Assembly (NCBI GenBank): GCA_001304855.1
Contig: BBZN01000008.1
Location: forward strand, 1 to 64,000
Length of the DNA stretch: 64,000 bases
Direction of reading: 5' to 3'
Source: Clostridia bacterium UC5.1-1D2
GTDB lineage: Bacteria > Bacillota > Clostridia > Lachnospirales > Lachnospiraceae
The translations under genes were made by a program, and so were the position numbers. Numbering within the stretch: the stretch's first letter is position 1; each line of letters opens with the position of its first letter. The notes under the pieces are model-generated. The model saw nothing but the letters and a program-made list of their open reading frames with translations. It did not search any database and had not been told where the DNA came from. This document shows positions 8,662 through 18,069 of this stretch, piece after piece.

Positions 8662-9215
8662 TTATTTTGGGGCAGTGACTTCTACCAGGAATTCGCAGTA
8701 GGGGTCGCCGTTGGCGCAGCATTTGGTTTCGGTGACGCGGCAGGGTTTGCCCAGGGCGGTTGAGAACATGCCTGCTGCTGTGCCTGCCTCGTAGATGCAG
8801 ATTTTAGCGTGGATGTTCGGGAGGCCGTAGCAGTCTGCGCATTCGTGGTGGCGGTAGATGGCGTGGGTTTCGTCGGCTTCTACTATTTCTTCAAAGGCGT
8901 AGCGTCACGCTGGGCGATGGGCTGGTTGCTGGCCATGATTTCCGGGAGGGTTTTGCCTTTGATTTGATCGGAGGTAATGCTTTCTCCAATGACACGGGAG
9001 ATTTCGTAGGCGGCTTCCATGAGTTCGGGGTAGATGAGAAAGGTGAGGGTCTGACGCTCTCTCATGTAGTTTAGGGGCATGGCGTCCCCCAGGCGGGGGC
9101 GGATTTTGCCGCCTTTTTTCTGGGAAGAGTAGGTGTTCTGGAAGGATTCCAGGAGGTATTGGTACTGGTCGGCGGTGGTTCTTGCCTTGGATGTGTCGAT
9201 TTGTATGGCTGCCAC
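8662..9215 (-). CDS. Stand-alone V4R (4-vinyl reductase) domain protein, frameshifted
   Basis: About 184 residues. The second half, read after a break near 8902, contains HHECADCYG, GMFSTALGKPCRVTETKCC and a terminal GDPYCEFLVEV, the Cys-rich end typical of V4R small-molecule/metal-binding domains. Such domains are usually found at the front of XylR/PrpR-like regulators or in bacteriochlorophyll reductase partners; here it is alone. The start is GTG 9215, with AAAGGAG 13 bases upstream. It is the last gene of the nucleoside uptake operon, starting 7 bases after the permease stop. A ligand-sensing role with the divergent regulator is inferred, not shown. Confidence 0.7.
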
Positions 9216-9221
9216 GGTAGG

Positions 9222-10143
9222 TTATTCTCCTTTTTGATAGTAGTGTTTTCCTGAGGCTGCAGGGGCGGCGCTCTTCTTTCTGGCGAAGACAAGGACCACC
9301 AGGGTCAGAAGGTAGGGAAGCATCTGGACCAGTTGGGGCGGGATGTTTACGCTTTGAAGGCGGAACTGGAGACTTTGGGCAAAGCCGTAAACCAGGCCCC
9401 CCAGGGCTACCCCATACAGGTTTCCAGTTGCCCAAGATGACCATGGACAGGGCAATGTATCCTCTGCCTGCCACCATGTCCTTGCTGAACATGTTGATGT
9501 CCCCGATGGAGAGATAGGCGCCGCCGATGGCTGCCAGCATACCGCTGACTGTAACGCAGAGATACTGCATTTTGTAAACATTGACTCCCATGGTTCCCGC
9601 CATCTCAGGGTTTTCTCCGATGACCAGGATGCGCAGGCCGGCAGGGGTCCGGTACAGAAGGAGCCAGAGGGCGGCCACGCAGAGTATCAGTATGTAGAAA
9701 AGTGGGGAGATGGTTCCTATTATGTCTCCCATAATGGGCAGCTTGGAGATGATAGGGGCTTTTACTACGCCCAGTCCTGCTACCATGCTGGATTTGCCTT
9801 TGGCATCCCAGATCATGTCCAGAAGTACGATGGTGATGCCTGAGGCGAAAATGTTGATTCCTACGCCTGCCAGTACGTGCTCACATTTAAAGCCTACGGT
9901 CAGGGTTACCAGAACCAGCCCCATAACGGCTCCGGAGAGGGCGGCAAAGAGAAGGCCCATCCAGGCGCTGCCTGTGACGTAGGAGCCTACCACTCCAAAG
10001 AAACTGCCGATGAGCATTATGCCTTCCAGCCCCATGTTGATAACGCCCGCCCGCTCGGAGAGCATGCCTGCCAGCGCTGCAAAGGAGATGGGGATTGCCA
10101 CCCGGACCATGCCGGCCAGCAGGGAAAGAATTTGTCCGCTCAT
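9222..10143 (-). CDS. Nucleoside ABC transporter permease 2 (BMP system), frameshifted
   Basis: This is one of the paired inner-membrane permeases of the PnrA/BMP (YufQ-type) purine nucleoside importer. Typical features are the opening ISFAALAGMLSERAGVINMGLEGIMLIG and later GMLAAIGGAYLSIGD with about eight to nine membrane segments. One break near 9415 is repaired so that the protein ends with a membrane helix and a short basic tail (...GKHYYQKGE). The start ATG overlaps the permease 1 stop (ATGA), a sign of translational coupling. It belongs to the branched-chain amino-acid/nucleoside permease superfamily. Confidence 0.85.
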
Positions 10144-11189
10144 GAGGTCACCGCCTTTCTTCTTTTATAGAGCTTTTGCAGGGCTATTATGATACCGGGT
10201 GTGGAGATAAAGATGATAATCAAAGCCTGAAGTACGGATATAAATTCACCTGGAATATTGGTCATGCGGTTCATGCTGGAGGCCCCTGCATTCAGCGCGC
10301 CAAAGAGCAGGGCCGAGGCCAGGGTTCCAATGGGTTCGTTGCGCCCCATTACGGCAATGGCAATTCCGCTGAAGCCGTAGCCTGTGGTCATGCTGGAGAT
10401 GTAATATCCCTGAACGCCCATCACCTCACAGGCTCCACCGATTCCGGCCAGCGCGCCGGAGATAAACATGGCAATCAGCAGGTTTTTCTTGTTGTTGATG
10501 CCTGCTGCCTCGGCTGCCAGGGGACTGTCTCCTGTGGCGCGCATTTCATATCCCAGGCGGGTTTTGTAGAAGAGAACCCAGAACAGAAATACGCAGAGGA
10601 GGGCGATGAAGATGCCCGTATTCAGCCTTGTGTGGGCTACCAGGGATACCAGCTTTGCGCTTTCCTGGATTTCCTCAGTGCGGACCACCATGCCCTGGGA
10701 TTTAAAGGGGTAGTTTACCAGGTATTCCACCAGGTAGAGGGCCACATAGTTTAACATGATGGTGATGATAACTTCGCTGATCTGTAGTTTGTTCTTAATG
10801 GCTGCCGCCAGCATGGCCCAGATTCCGCCAAAGAATGCCGCCGCCAGAATACATAAGGGGATATGCAAACATGGAGGGAGCCCCTTTATATACGTGCCAA
10901 CCAGAGCGGCAGGCAGGGCTCCTATGATGATCTGCCCTTCAATACCGATGTTGAAAACGCCTGCTTTGGATGCCACAGCCATAGCCAGTCCTGCAAATAT
11001 GAGAGGAATAGCGGTGCCGATGGTCTGAGCCAGGTTGTAGGTGCTGCCAAAAGCGCCTCCCAGCATTGCAGAGTAAGCTTCCAGGGGTGAGTACCCTGCG
11101 GCCGCAATGATACATCCGGCCAGCAGGAGGGAGACGAGAAAGGAGATGAGGGTAAAGGTAATGGTTTTGTTTTTGATCGATCTAGACAT
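10140..11189 (-). CDS. Nucleoside ABC transporter permease 1 (BMP system)
   Basis: This intact ~349-residue polytopic protein is the first permease of the nucleoside importer. Family hallmarks are YNLAQTIGTAIPLIFAGLAMAVASKAGVFNIGIEG (shown here only as the start and end of one helix pair) and SGALAGIGGACEVMG. ATG 11189 (MSRSIKNK) is chosen over an upstream in-frame start because it overlaps the ATPase stop by a few bases, as is usual in these operons. It pairs with permease 2 to form the translocation pore. Confidence 0.85.
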   Translation of the reverse strand: MSRSIKNKTITFTLISFLVSLLLAGCIIAAAGYSPLEAYSAMLGGAFGSTYNLAQTIGTAIPLIFAGLAMAVASKAGVFNIGIEGQIIIGALPAALVGTYIKGLPPCLHIPLCILAAAFFGGIWAMLAAAIKNKLQISEVIITIMLNYVALYLVEYLVNYPFKSQGMVVRTEEIQESAKLVSLVAHTRLNTGIFIALLCVFLFWVLFYKTRLGYEMRATGDSPLAAEAAGINNKKNLLIAMFISGALAGIGGACEVMGVQGYYISSMTTGYGFSGIAIAVMGRNEPIGTLASALLFGALNAGASSMNRMTNIPGEFISVLQALIIIFISTPGIIIALQKLYKRRKAVTS

Positions 11190-12706
11190 TGCCGGCCGCC
11201 TCCTTTTCTGCACTGCCTCCCAGCATGTAATATCCCAGCTGTGCCTTGGTGAATTCTTCTGTTTTTTTCATAGCGACAATTTTGCCCTCGTAGATAACCG
11301 CGATCCGATCAGCCAGTTTGATAACCTCATCCAGGTCTGCGGATATGAGAAGGATAGCCGATCCCAAATCGCGCATTTTCATCAGCTGCTGATGGATATA
11401 CTCGATAGCGCCAATATCCACGCCTCTGGTAGGCTGGGCGGCTACGATAATATTGTTCTGGTGCATAAGGGTGCGGCCGATAATCAGCTTCTGCTGGTTG
11501 CCGCCCGACAGGGAACTGGTGAGCTGATTGATGCCGTCGGTGCGGATATCGAACTGTTCAATGGTTTTTTGGCAGTTTCCTTCATATTCCTGATGTTTAT
11601 AAAACCGTGTTTCGTGTATTCCGGGCGGCAGTGGTAGCCCAGGACACAGTTTTCCCAGTTAGTAAAGGCCCTTACAAAGCCACGTTTGCCGCGCTCCTCT
11701 GGTATGTGGCCTACGTAATCCAGCATCTTCCGGGGGTAATGGCCTGAATCGGTGTGGAGTCGCAGCAGAGCTGTCCTGTAAAATTCCCGGATATGCCTGT
11801 GACCACCTCGATAAGCTCCGTCTGCCCGTTGCCCTCAACCCCTGCAATTCCCAGAATCTCGCCTGCCCGGCATTCCAGGTTGACGTCGGTGAGCAGCTGC
11901 CTGGTTTTCCTTTTTAGGGTTATTCCCTTCAGGGAAAGTTTTACCGGATTCTCCTCCTCAAAGGTTTTGCGGTCCACTTCAAATGAGATGGGCCTGCCTA
12001 CCATGAGCTCAGCCAGCTTCCCCTCTGTGGCCTGTTTGGCGGGAAGAGTGGCGATGTTTTCGCCTCTGCGGAGAATGGTGACCCGGTCTGCGATTGCCAG
12101 AGTTTCCTTTAACTTGTGAGTGATAATAATAATGGTTTTACCGTCTTCTCTCAGCTGTTTTAGCATAACAAAAAGTTCCTGAACCTCCTGGGGAGTCAGG
12201 ACAGCCGTGGGCTCGTCCAGCAGGAGGATGGAGGATTCATTGTAGAGAGCCTTGAGAATTTCCACTTTTTGTTTTTCGCCTACAGACAGGCTCTCAATCC
12301 TGCTTTCAGGGTCAAGAGAGAAATGATACTGGTTTATCAGGGCCTCCACTTTCCTGTGTGCGGCGCTGCGATCCAGAAACAACCCCCTGCGGGGTTCGTG
12401 GCCCAGAATGATGTTTTCTGTAATGGTAAGGTTATTTACAAGGACAAAATGCTGGTGAACCATGGAAAGCCCATAGCCGATGGCGTCATGGGGAGAGCGT
12501 ATGGAAACTTTTTTTTCGTTGATGTAAATGGTTCCCTTATCCGCTTTGTACAGGCCGAATAAAATTTTCATCAGAGTTGTTTTTCCCGCCCCGTTTTCTC
12601 CCAGCAGGGAATGTATTTCCCCTTGCTCAACCTGGAGGGATACATTCTTATTGGCATAGGCGCCGTGAAAGGTTTTGGTAATGTCCTGCATCTGTATGGC
12701 GTACAT
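11182..12706 (-). CDS. Nucleoside ABC transporter ATP-binding protein (two-domain), frameshifted
   Basis: The protein of about 507 residues has two ABC domains. The first has Walker A GENGAGKTT, Q-loop HQH, signature LSVGEKQK and Walker B ILLLDEPTAVLT. The second has a degenerate Walker A (GVEGNGQTEL), signature SGGNQQK and the end ...ISADLDEVIKLADRIAV, as in RbsA/YufO-type ATPases of sugar and nucleoside importers. Breaks near 11735 and 11565 are repaired. The second domain reads AAQPTRGVDIGA, as usual for this group. ATG 12706 follows GGGAGGT. It powers import through the two permeases. Confidence 0.85.
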
Positions 12707-12732
12707 TGAGACCTCCCTGCTTGACTTGAAAG

Positions 12733-12765
12733 GAAAGGTGTTGCTTACGGAAAGCAGCACCTTTC
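12733..12765 (-). other. intercistronic hairpin between lipoprotein and ATPase genes
   Basis: A 13-bp stem (12733-12745 with 12753-12765, one G-U pair, 7-base loop) lies in the 83-base gap. It lacks a clear T tract. Such hairpins often protect the upstream message, which would keep the binding protein in excess of the ATPase. Confidence 0.5.
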
Positions 12766-12789
12766 TTCTTCTATCATAGTATGCGTTGT

Positions 12790-13875
12790 TTATTTTACTT
12801 CGTCGATGGTTGAGGGAACGGTAATCTCTCCTGCAATAATCTTTTCGCGGGCTGTGTCCGCCGCAGCTAAGCTGGCAGGGTCGATTTCCACATTGGAGCC
12901 CTCGTTTGTAATTCCAAGAGCGTCCTCCTTAAGGCCGGGCACCATGGTGCCGCTTCAAGGGTTCCGTCAATGGCGGATTTGACGCCGTCTTTGATTACCA
13001 CATCTATTTTCCGGATGGCGGAGAGCATGATGCTGTCAGGATCGATGAGGCACTGGTTTACATCGGCTCCGATGGCTTTGAACCCGCCCTGCTGTGCTGC
13101 GTTGAATACGCCCAGGCCGGAACCGCCTGCCGCAGCAAATATGATGTCTGCGCCTGCCTCGGACTCGGCCAGGGCCAGTTCTTTTGCCGTGGTAGTGTCT
13201 GCGAAGGAACCTACATATTTAACCATTACCTCCACATCCGGGTTGCAGCTTTAGCGCCTGCCATATATCCTGCAACAAATACGTTCTGAGATGGGCTGTC
13301 CACACCTACCACCATGCCGATCTTGTTGGTCTTTGTGTTAAGCGCGGCCACGGTTCCCACCAGATAGGTTTTCTCGTTGTCCTTAAAGAGAACGCTGGTG
13401 ACATTGTCGCAGTCTGCAACCTCGCCGTCCACAAAGAGGTACTTCTGCTCCGGGAATTCGGATGCAACTTTCTGAAGGGCCTCCACTGCGTCAAAGCCTC
13501 CGCCGATAATCAGGTCATACTTGCCGGACGCGGACAGATCCGTAAAGTTAGCCTCAAACTCGGAAACCTCTTTCGGCTCTACCAGCTGGTACTCAATACC
13601 GTAGTCCGCTTCCGCATTTTTCACCCCTGCCAGCATGCTGTCGTTAAAGCCGCCGTCTCCAATGCCGCCTACGCCGACCATAAGGGCCACCCTGAAGGCT
13701 CGCCGCCTGATTCCGTCTGGGCGCCGCCTTCAGGGGCCGCCTTTGCCTCAGACGCCTGTGTTTCGCTGACGGCAGTCTGTGAGGACTGCCCGGTTTTGCC
13801 GCCGCCGCAGGCTGCCAGAGAGAGAGCCACAATCCCTGTGAGCGCCAATGCCGTAAAACGATTTAAATTTTTCAT
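12790..13875 (-). CDS. BMP/PnrA-type nucleoside-binding lipoprotein, frameshifted
   Basis: The cell-surface receptor of the importer. A lipoprotein signal peptide ends in the lipobox LSLAACGGG, so Cys would be lipidated. A Ser/Glu-rich linker follows, then the BMP fold with VGGIGDGGFNDSML, YDLIIGGGFDAVEAL, KIGMVVGVDSP and FAAAGGSGLGVFNAA. Breaks near 13685, 13248 and 12945 are repaired; the C-terminus is ...TVPSTIDEVK. ATG 13875 follows AAGGAGG. The adjacent phosphorylase makes purine nucleosides (inosine, guanosine, adenosine) the likely ligands. Confidence 0.85.
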
Positions 13876-13904
13876 AATAGTATCCTCCTTGGTTTAAAAA
13901 ATAC

Positions 13905-14771
13905 TTACATGTCCAGACGGTTCTGCACGCTCTTGGGCATTTCAATAATATTTTCGCTGCAATGGCAGTGGACCTTCTCCGGGTCAATGGCTGCCATGGC
14001 TTCCAGCATAACCTTGCCCACCACAGGGGCGCACTCAGAATAGATGTCGAAGATGGAGCGCTCCCAGTTGGGATTAATTCCCTCGGCGGAGTTGCTGATC
14101 ACATAGAGGGCCCCATAGCAGGCGCCGATGGCCCTTGCAAGGCTGCCTCAGGCATCATGGTCTGTCCGCACACGTCGCAGTGGTCCGCATACATTTTCTG
14201 GATTTCAGCGGCTGTCTCAAATCTGGGAGCTTCGGCTACGCCGTAGATACCGGTGCGGAATACGCGGCGGAATACATTGTTTGCCTTGTCCACCAGAATC
14301 TTGTGAAGGTCCGGGCAGACGATATCCCGCATACGAATGCTGTATGGGTGAATTTCCAAGATAAGATACCCGCTTTGTGTAGTCGATGAAGTCCTGGGGA
14401 CAAATAATATCGCCGGGTTCCATAAGGGGGTTGATCCCGCCGCCGCTGCCGTCTGCAAGTATGTATTTAACGCCGGCCTCCCTCAGCGCCCAGAAGATAC
14501 GCTCGCTGGGGGTGTCGTTGTAGGGGGAAAGGCCCTTCCAGCCGTGGAATGGAACATAGAGAACCCGGCGCGGTTTATGGTCTGCGGTGATGGAGGCGTC
14601 CATCTCGTACAGTTTCATACATGCGGTCACTCCAAAGGGAGTTTCAAACTCCATATCGCGCTGAAGCAGAGTGACGCCTTCCATATTTAAGTCTTCGGGA
14701 AATTCACATCCCCAGGTTCCTGAGCCGCCGATATGACAGTACATTGCCTTCGGTATTTCTTTACAAATCAT
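13905..14771 (-). CDS. Divergent MTAP/PNP-family purine nucleoside phosphorylase, frameshifted
   Basis: The family splits purine nucleosides or methylthioadenosine with phosphate into base and (deoxy)ribose-1-phosphate. MTAP-like features are GGSGTW at the N-terminus, MEPGDIICPQDFIDYTKR, the substrate loop EAPRFETAAEI and CGQTMMPEAALARAIG. The normal MTAP phosphate motif RHGRxH is replaced by a PFHGWKGLSPYND region, so it is not a standard MTA phosphorylase. Breaks near 14368 and 14140 are repaired; it ends ...VQNRLDM. It is the first gene of the uptake operon, so imported nucleosides are probably cleaved by it. Substrate preference is unknown. Confidence 0.75.
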
Positions 14772-14818
14772 AGCATTCCCTCACTTATCATTTAGTTTGT
14801 GTTACCAGGTTATCCTAA

Positions 14819-14847
14819 ATATTAGGCAGGTTCTTATTAATTATCAA
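14819..14847 (-). promoter_or_regulatory. sigma-A promoter of the nucleoside uptake operon
   Basis: On the minus strand, TTGATA (14847-14842) and TAATAT (14824-14819) are 17 bases apart. They lie about 48 bases before the phosphorylase start and diverge from the regulator promoter. Confidence 0.65.
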
Positions 14848-14888
14848 GGGAAGGAGCTAGAATCTTTTCGGAAAATAAGGCCCCCTCC

Positions 14889-14917
14889 TTGAAAGCGTCT
14901 CAAAACAAGACTATAAT
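14889..14917 (+). promoter_or_regulatory. sigma-A promoter of the regulator gene
   Basis: TTGAAA (14889-14894) and a perfect TATAAT (14912-14917) are 17 bases apart, ending 30 bases before the ATG. Confidence 0.75.
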
Positions 14918-14930
14918 CTCATTATGAGAC
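14897..14930. promoter_or_regulatory. candidate operator over the regulator promoter
   Basis: A perfect 13-bp palindrome TCTCATTATGAGA (14917-14929) starts in the -10 box. Outer half-sites GTCTCA (14897-14902) and TGAGAC (14925-14930) form a wider inverted repeat. The placement suggests autorepression; the binding protein is inferred to be the adjacent regulator. Confidence 0.5.
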
Positions 14931-14946
14931 AAAAAGGGGGAGGAAG

Positions 14947-16595
14947 ATGAAACGTTCCGTACTGAGCGCCTGTGCTTCCATAATACAGAAGGAAATAGAA
15001 TTTTTATGCAGGATTTACTGCGTTGGAGTATGACGTAAATGATGAGAATACGGTCCGGGTGGCCGGAACGGGTATATTCCGGTCGATTATCTATGCCAAT
15101 GAAAACCAGCCCTACAGCGCCATTGAACAGGCCAAGATGGATCGCAGGCTGGTATTTGTTCAGAACCGGAACAGCCGCATCTGCCGCAGATGCAGCACCA
15201 GCAGGATCTGTACGGGGCTGGCGGAAATGGTAGTGCCTCTGTACATAAAGCAGGTATTTCTGGGCTCTCTTTCCGTGTTTTCCTATGATAATAAATCCCA
15301 CAGGGATATGCTGGAGCATACGGAGTATTATAAAAGGCTGGTTCTCCATGTGGCGGACATAATCACCAGGATTGCGGAAGGGTGCCTGATGAAAGACGAA
15401 CTGGAGGTGACGGAACAGGCGCTGTCCGGCCTTGTGGATTCCGTCCAGGACGGAGCCTTCTTATAGAAAATAAGCGGGTGTCCGGGATTAACAGGCAGGG
15501 CGTCTCCCAGCTTGAACGCATGGACGTGGAGGCGGAACTTTACAGGGGGCCTGTTCAGGTGATCAAGGGAAAAACAGCGACTGGCTGAATCTTAAGACTG
15601 AGGGTCAGACTGTGCGGCTGCATGCAGGATATCAGATGTTCGACTCCGGGTTTTTTATGGGCAAGCGGCTGGAGTTTCTGGTGATGAAGCAGAGCTTTCT
15701 CACAGAACAGACTTATTTTCAGGATACCAGCAACAACCTGTCCCTGGACTACTTTGAGGGCACCAGCCAGATTCTGACGGACTTAAAACAAAACGCCCTG
15801 AAAGTGGCCGATATCAGCCGCTATTTTGTGATACAGGGAGAGCGCGGCCTGGGTAAGGAGCGCTGGGTCAGGGCGATCCACAACAGCAGCCGTTACGCCC
15901 TTCAGGAGCTGGCTGTATTCGACTGCAACGCATTTTCAGATTTGAACTTTGCCAACCAGGTCTTTGACGAGGAGAGCGGAATATTTTGTAACAGGGATAC
16001 CACGATCTGTCTGAAGGAGATATCCAGGCTGCCTTACTGGCTGCAGTTGAAGCTGGCCGATAATGTAACGCTTCTGGAGAACAATCATATACGGCTGATT
16101 GCCACGACCCTGGAGGATCTGGCCCGGCTGGCAGACGGCAATACGTTTTCAAAGCGTTTGTTTACCTTGTTTTATCCTGCAATACTATCTATTCCGCCTA
16201 TAAGGGAGAGGGAACGGGATATTGAATATTACATTCAGAAATATCTTATTCACTATCAGGAATTTGAAAAGAAAAAAATTGCATGCAGTTCCAAAGCCAT
16301 GGCTATGATGAAGGCATATTCCTGGCCGGGGAATTTTAAGCAGATGGAACAGGTGATCAGTTATCTCATATCCATTAATACAAGCGGAATGATATCGGAG
16401 GAGGATGTGATGCGGCTTCCTGATTTCAGAAGGAATGACAGCCTTTATAATCTGAGGGAGCAGGAACGGCAGACTATCCAGAAGGCGCTGCTCCGTTTTT
16501 CAGGTCCCTATGGGAAGCAGGCGGCTGCCGACGCCCTGGGAATCAGTAAGGCCACCTTATATCGGAAAATACAGGAGTACGGACTGAAGGGGTAG
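14947..16595 (+). CDS. Regulator with Cys-rich sensor, degenerate sigma-54-type AAA+ domain and Fis HTH, frameshifted
   Basis: About 548 residues after repair of breaks near 15000, 15465 and 15575. The N-terminal sensor region has a C-x2-C-x5-C cluster (ICRRCSTSRICTG) followed by a GAF/PocR-like strand pattern. The middle is an AAA+ domain of the NtrC type, with a Walker A-like GERGLGKERW and counterparts of the Walker B/sensor regions (CLKEISRLPYWLQ, RLIATTLEDL). No GAFTGA loop is visible, so it probably does not activate sigma-54. The C-terminus is a Fis-type helix-turn-helix: KQAAADALGISKATLYRKI. It is divergent from the nucleoside operon with its own promoter; ATG 14947 follows GGGGGAGG. 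Confidence 0.7.
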
Positions 16596-16603
16596 GACAA
16601 AAC

Positions 16604-16654
16604 AAAAAGTCCGACCCCGCAGCTTCCAATATCTGCAAAATCAGACCTTTTCAG
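16604..16654. terminator. terminator of tRNA-Lys copy 2, shared with the regulator gene
   Basis: A stem AAAAGGTCTGATTTTGCAG / CTGCGGGGTCGGACTTTTT with four G-U pairs follows the tRNA on the minus strand. On the plus strand it lies 10-60 bases after the regulator stop and could end that transcript too. Confidence 0.7.
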
Positions 16655-16727
16655 TGCGCCTTCAGGGACTCGAACCCTGGACAAATAGATTAAGAGTCTA
16701 CTGCTCTACCAACTGAGCTAAAGGCGC
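16655..16727 (-). tRNA. tRNA-Lys (CTT), copy 2
   Basis: Identical in all 73 bases to the tRNA at 8277-8349 and in the same orientation. The acceptor GCGCCTT/AAGGCGC and anticodon CTT are intact. Confidence 0.95.
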
Positions 16728-16771
16728 ATATAAATGGTTGTCTGTGTAACCTGTCCGGTGACACGAACGCC

Positions 16772-16800
16772 ATTATATCGCCTTAGAGCAAAAATGTCAA
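16772..16800 (-). promoter_or_regulatory. sigma-A promoter of tRNA-Lys copy 2
   Basis: On the minus strand, perfect TTGACA (16800-16795) and TATAAT (16777-16772) are 17 bases apart. The arrangement matches copy 1 although the surrounding bases have diverged. Confidence 0.85.
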
Positions 16801-16840
16801 CAATTTTCGGAAAAAAATTTGACCAACATTACTTGTCATG

Positions 16841-16990
16841 TTATTTTTTGTCTTTTTTCTTGACGCCAGGGCCTATAAGTTTATTTACTTCCTGAAAGGA
16901 ACGGCTGAGGCGAAGTGCTTTTTTGTTCAGATCCGTCTTGTCGCTGGTGGCCTGGAGCAGCTTTCTTGTGATGGATGGAGGGAGCGCCAT
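16841..16990 (-). CDS. Small basic protein of 49 residues, unknown function
   Basis: A short ORF with a strong AAGGAGG site 8 bases before ATG 16990. The sequence begins MALPPSITRKLLQATSDKTD and ends in a lysine-rich GVKKKDKK tail. It is predicted helical, soluble and basic, with no Cys and no membrane segment. It lies just upstream of the tRNA-Lys promoter. I do not recognise a family; it lacks the SQELD motif of Spo0E-type phosphatases. The good ribosome-binding site and lack of frame breaks support it being real. Confidence 0.6.
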   Translation of the reverse strand: MALPPSITRKLLQATSDKTDLNKKALRLSRSFQEVNKLIGPGVKKKDKK

Positions 16991-17177
16991 AGAGTCCGCC
17001 TCCTTAACGAGATACCTTCTTACTGATTATAGTATGAAGCGGACCGGGAGACGGTGACAAAAAATCATCTCGCAAAATCAGGCGCAAAGAGATTCCCAGC
17101 GTACATTCGGATGTCAGGGAGGAACCGGCAGAGGGAGGGCTGACGCGGACCGGCTGCAGGGCCATGGCCTGGAAGAT
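16991..17177. other. gap without recognised gene
   Basis: Apart from the ribosome-binding site of the 49-residue ORF, nothing coding or structured is recognised between it and trmB. Confidence 0.4.
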
Positions 17178-17824
17178 TTACGCCTTTGGCCTGCGCTTTG
17201 CGATCAGTTTGCAGATAGGCTTTCCCTCGGCCGCAAATTTCATCTCATATTCTGTCATCACATTGCCCTGAACCATAGGGCTGTTGTGCAGATCAAAGGT
17301 GTGCTCTGAAATTTCCCAGCCTGCAGAGGGGATGGATTCCAGAGAATATTCAAACAATTCCCGGTTGTCCGTCTTAAATTCCACGGTTCCCTCCGGTGAA
17401 AGTATTTTATCATATATGGCCATAAAAGCTTCGGATGTGAGTCTGCGCTTGGCATGGCGGTCCTTGGGCCATGGATCGGAGAAATTGAGATAGATCCGCT
17501 CAACCTCCCCCTGTGCAAATATATCCGCCATCTCCCTGGCGTCCACGCACATAAAATAAATGTTGGAGAGATCCAGCCCGGCTCTCTTCTGAAGCCCCCT
17601 CAGAAGTACGCTGGAATATCGTTCAATTCCTATATAGTTGATATCCGGGTTCAAAGCGGCCAGTTCCATAATGAACCGTCCCTTTCCCATACCGACCTCT
17701 ATCTCCAGGGGATTGGCGTTGCCGAATACCCCGGCCCAGTTTCCACGCTTGGTTTCAGGTTCCCGGATGACAAAGGGGCTGTTTGCGATGGTATCTTCAG
17801 CCCCTTAATGTGGCGTAACCGCAT
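17178..17824 (-). CDS. trmB: tRNA (guanine-N7)-methyltransferase TrmB, frameshifted
   Basis: TrmB uses S-adenosylmethionine to methylate G46 in the variable loop of tRNAs. The SAM-binding motif EVGMGKGRFIMELA, IGIERY, and the conserved FSDPWPKDRHAKRRL are all present, as is the C-terminal TEYEMKF region. A break near 17804 (GGGG where GGGGG is needed) separates the start MRLRHIKG-AEDTI from the rest; the repaired protein has ~215 residues, normal for the family. ATG 17824 is used; another in-frame ATG lies nine bases upstream. Confidence 0.9.
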
Positions 17825-18069
17825 GTTGTTTCATTCCTTTCCGCTTGCGCTCCGCAGCTGTTTTCAGCCTTTTATAAAAGGGCTGATTGCAGGGCGGTTT
17901 TTATTAGCTGTAGCAGGCCTTATTTTATCATTTGAACTGGGCTATTGCAAGAAAATTTTACTTTTTTCTTTATTTTTCTGATTTTTATAAAAATAAGTGC
18001 AAAATTGGCAATAATCGATTATACTATACATAATAGGCGGATATCTGCAGATACTAAGGAGGAAGGCTT

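Noticed and set aside
14771-14950. Purine riboswitch in the nucleoside operon leader
   Set aside because: Only about 40 bases separate the predicted start of transcription and the ATG, and no purine-aptamer motif is seen.
8277-16727. Integrated element (island) using tRNA-Lys as attachment site
   Set aside because: No integrase lies next to either tRNA, and the whole tRNA with promoter is duplicated rather than only its 3' end. Kept only as a recombination possibility.
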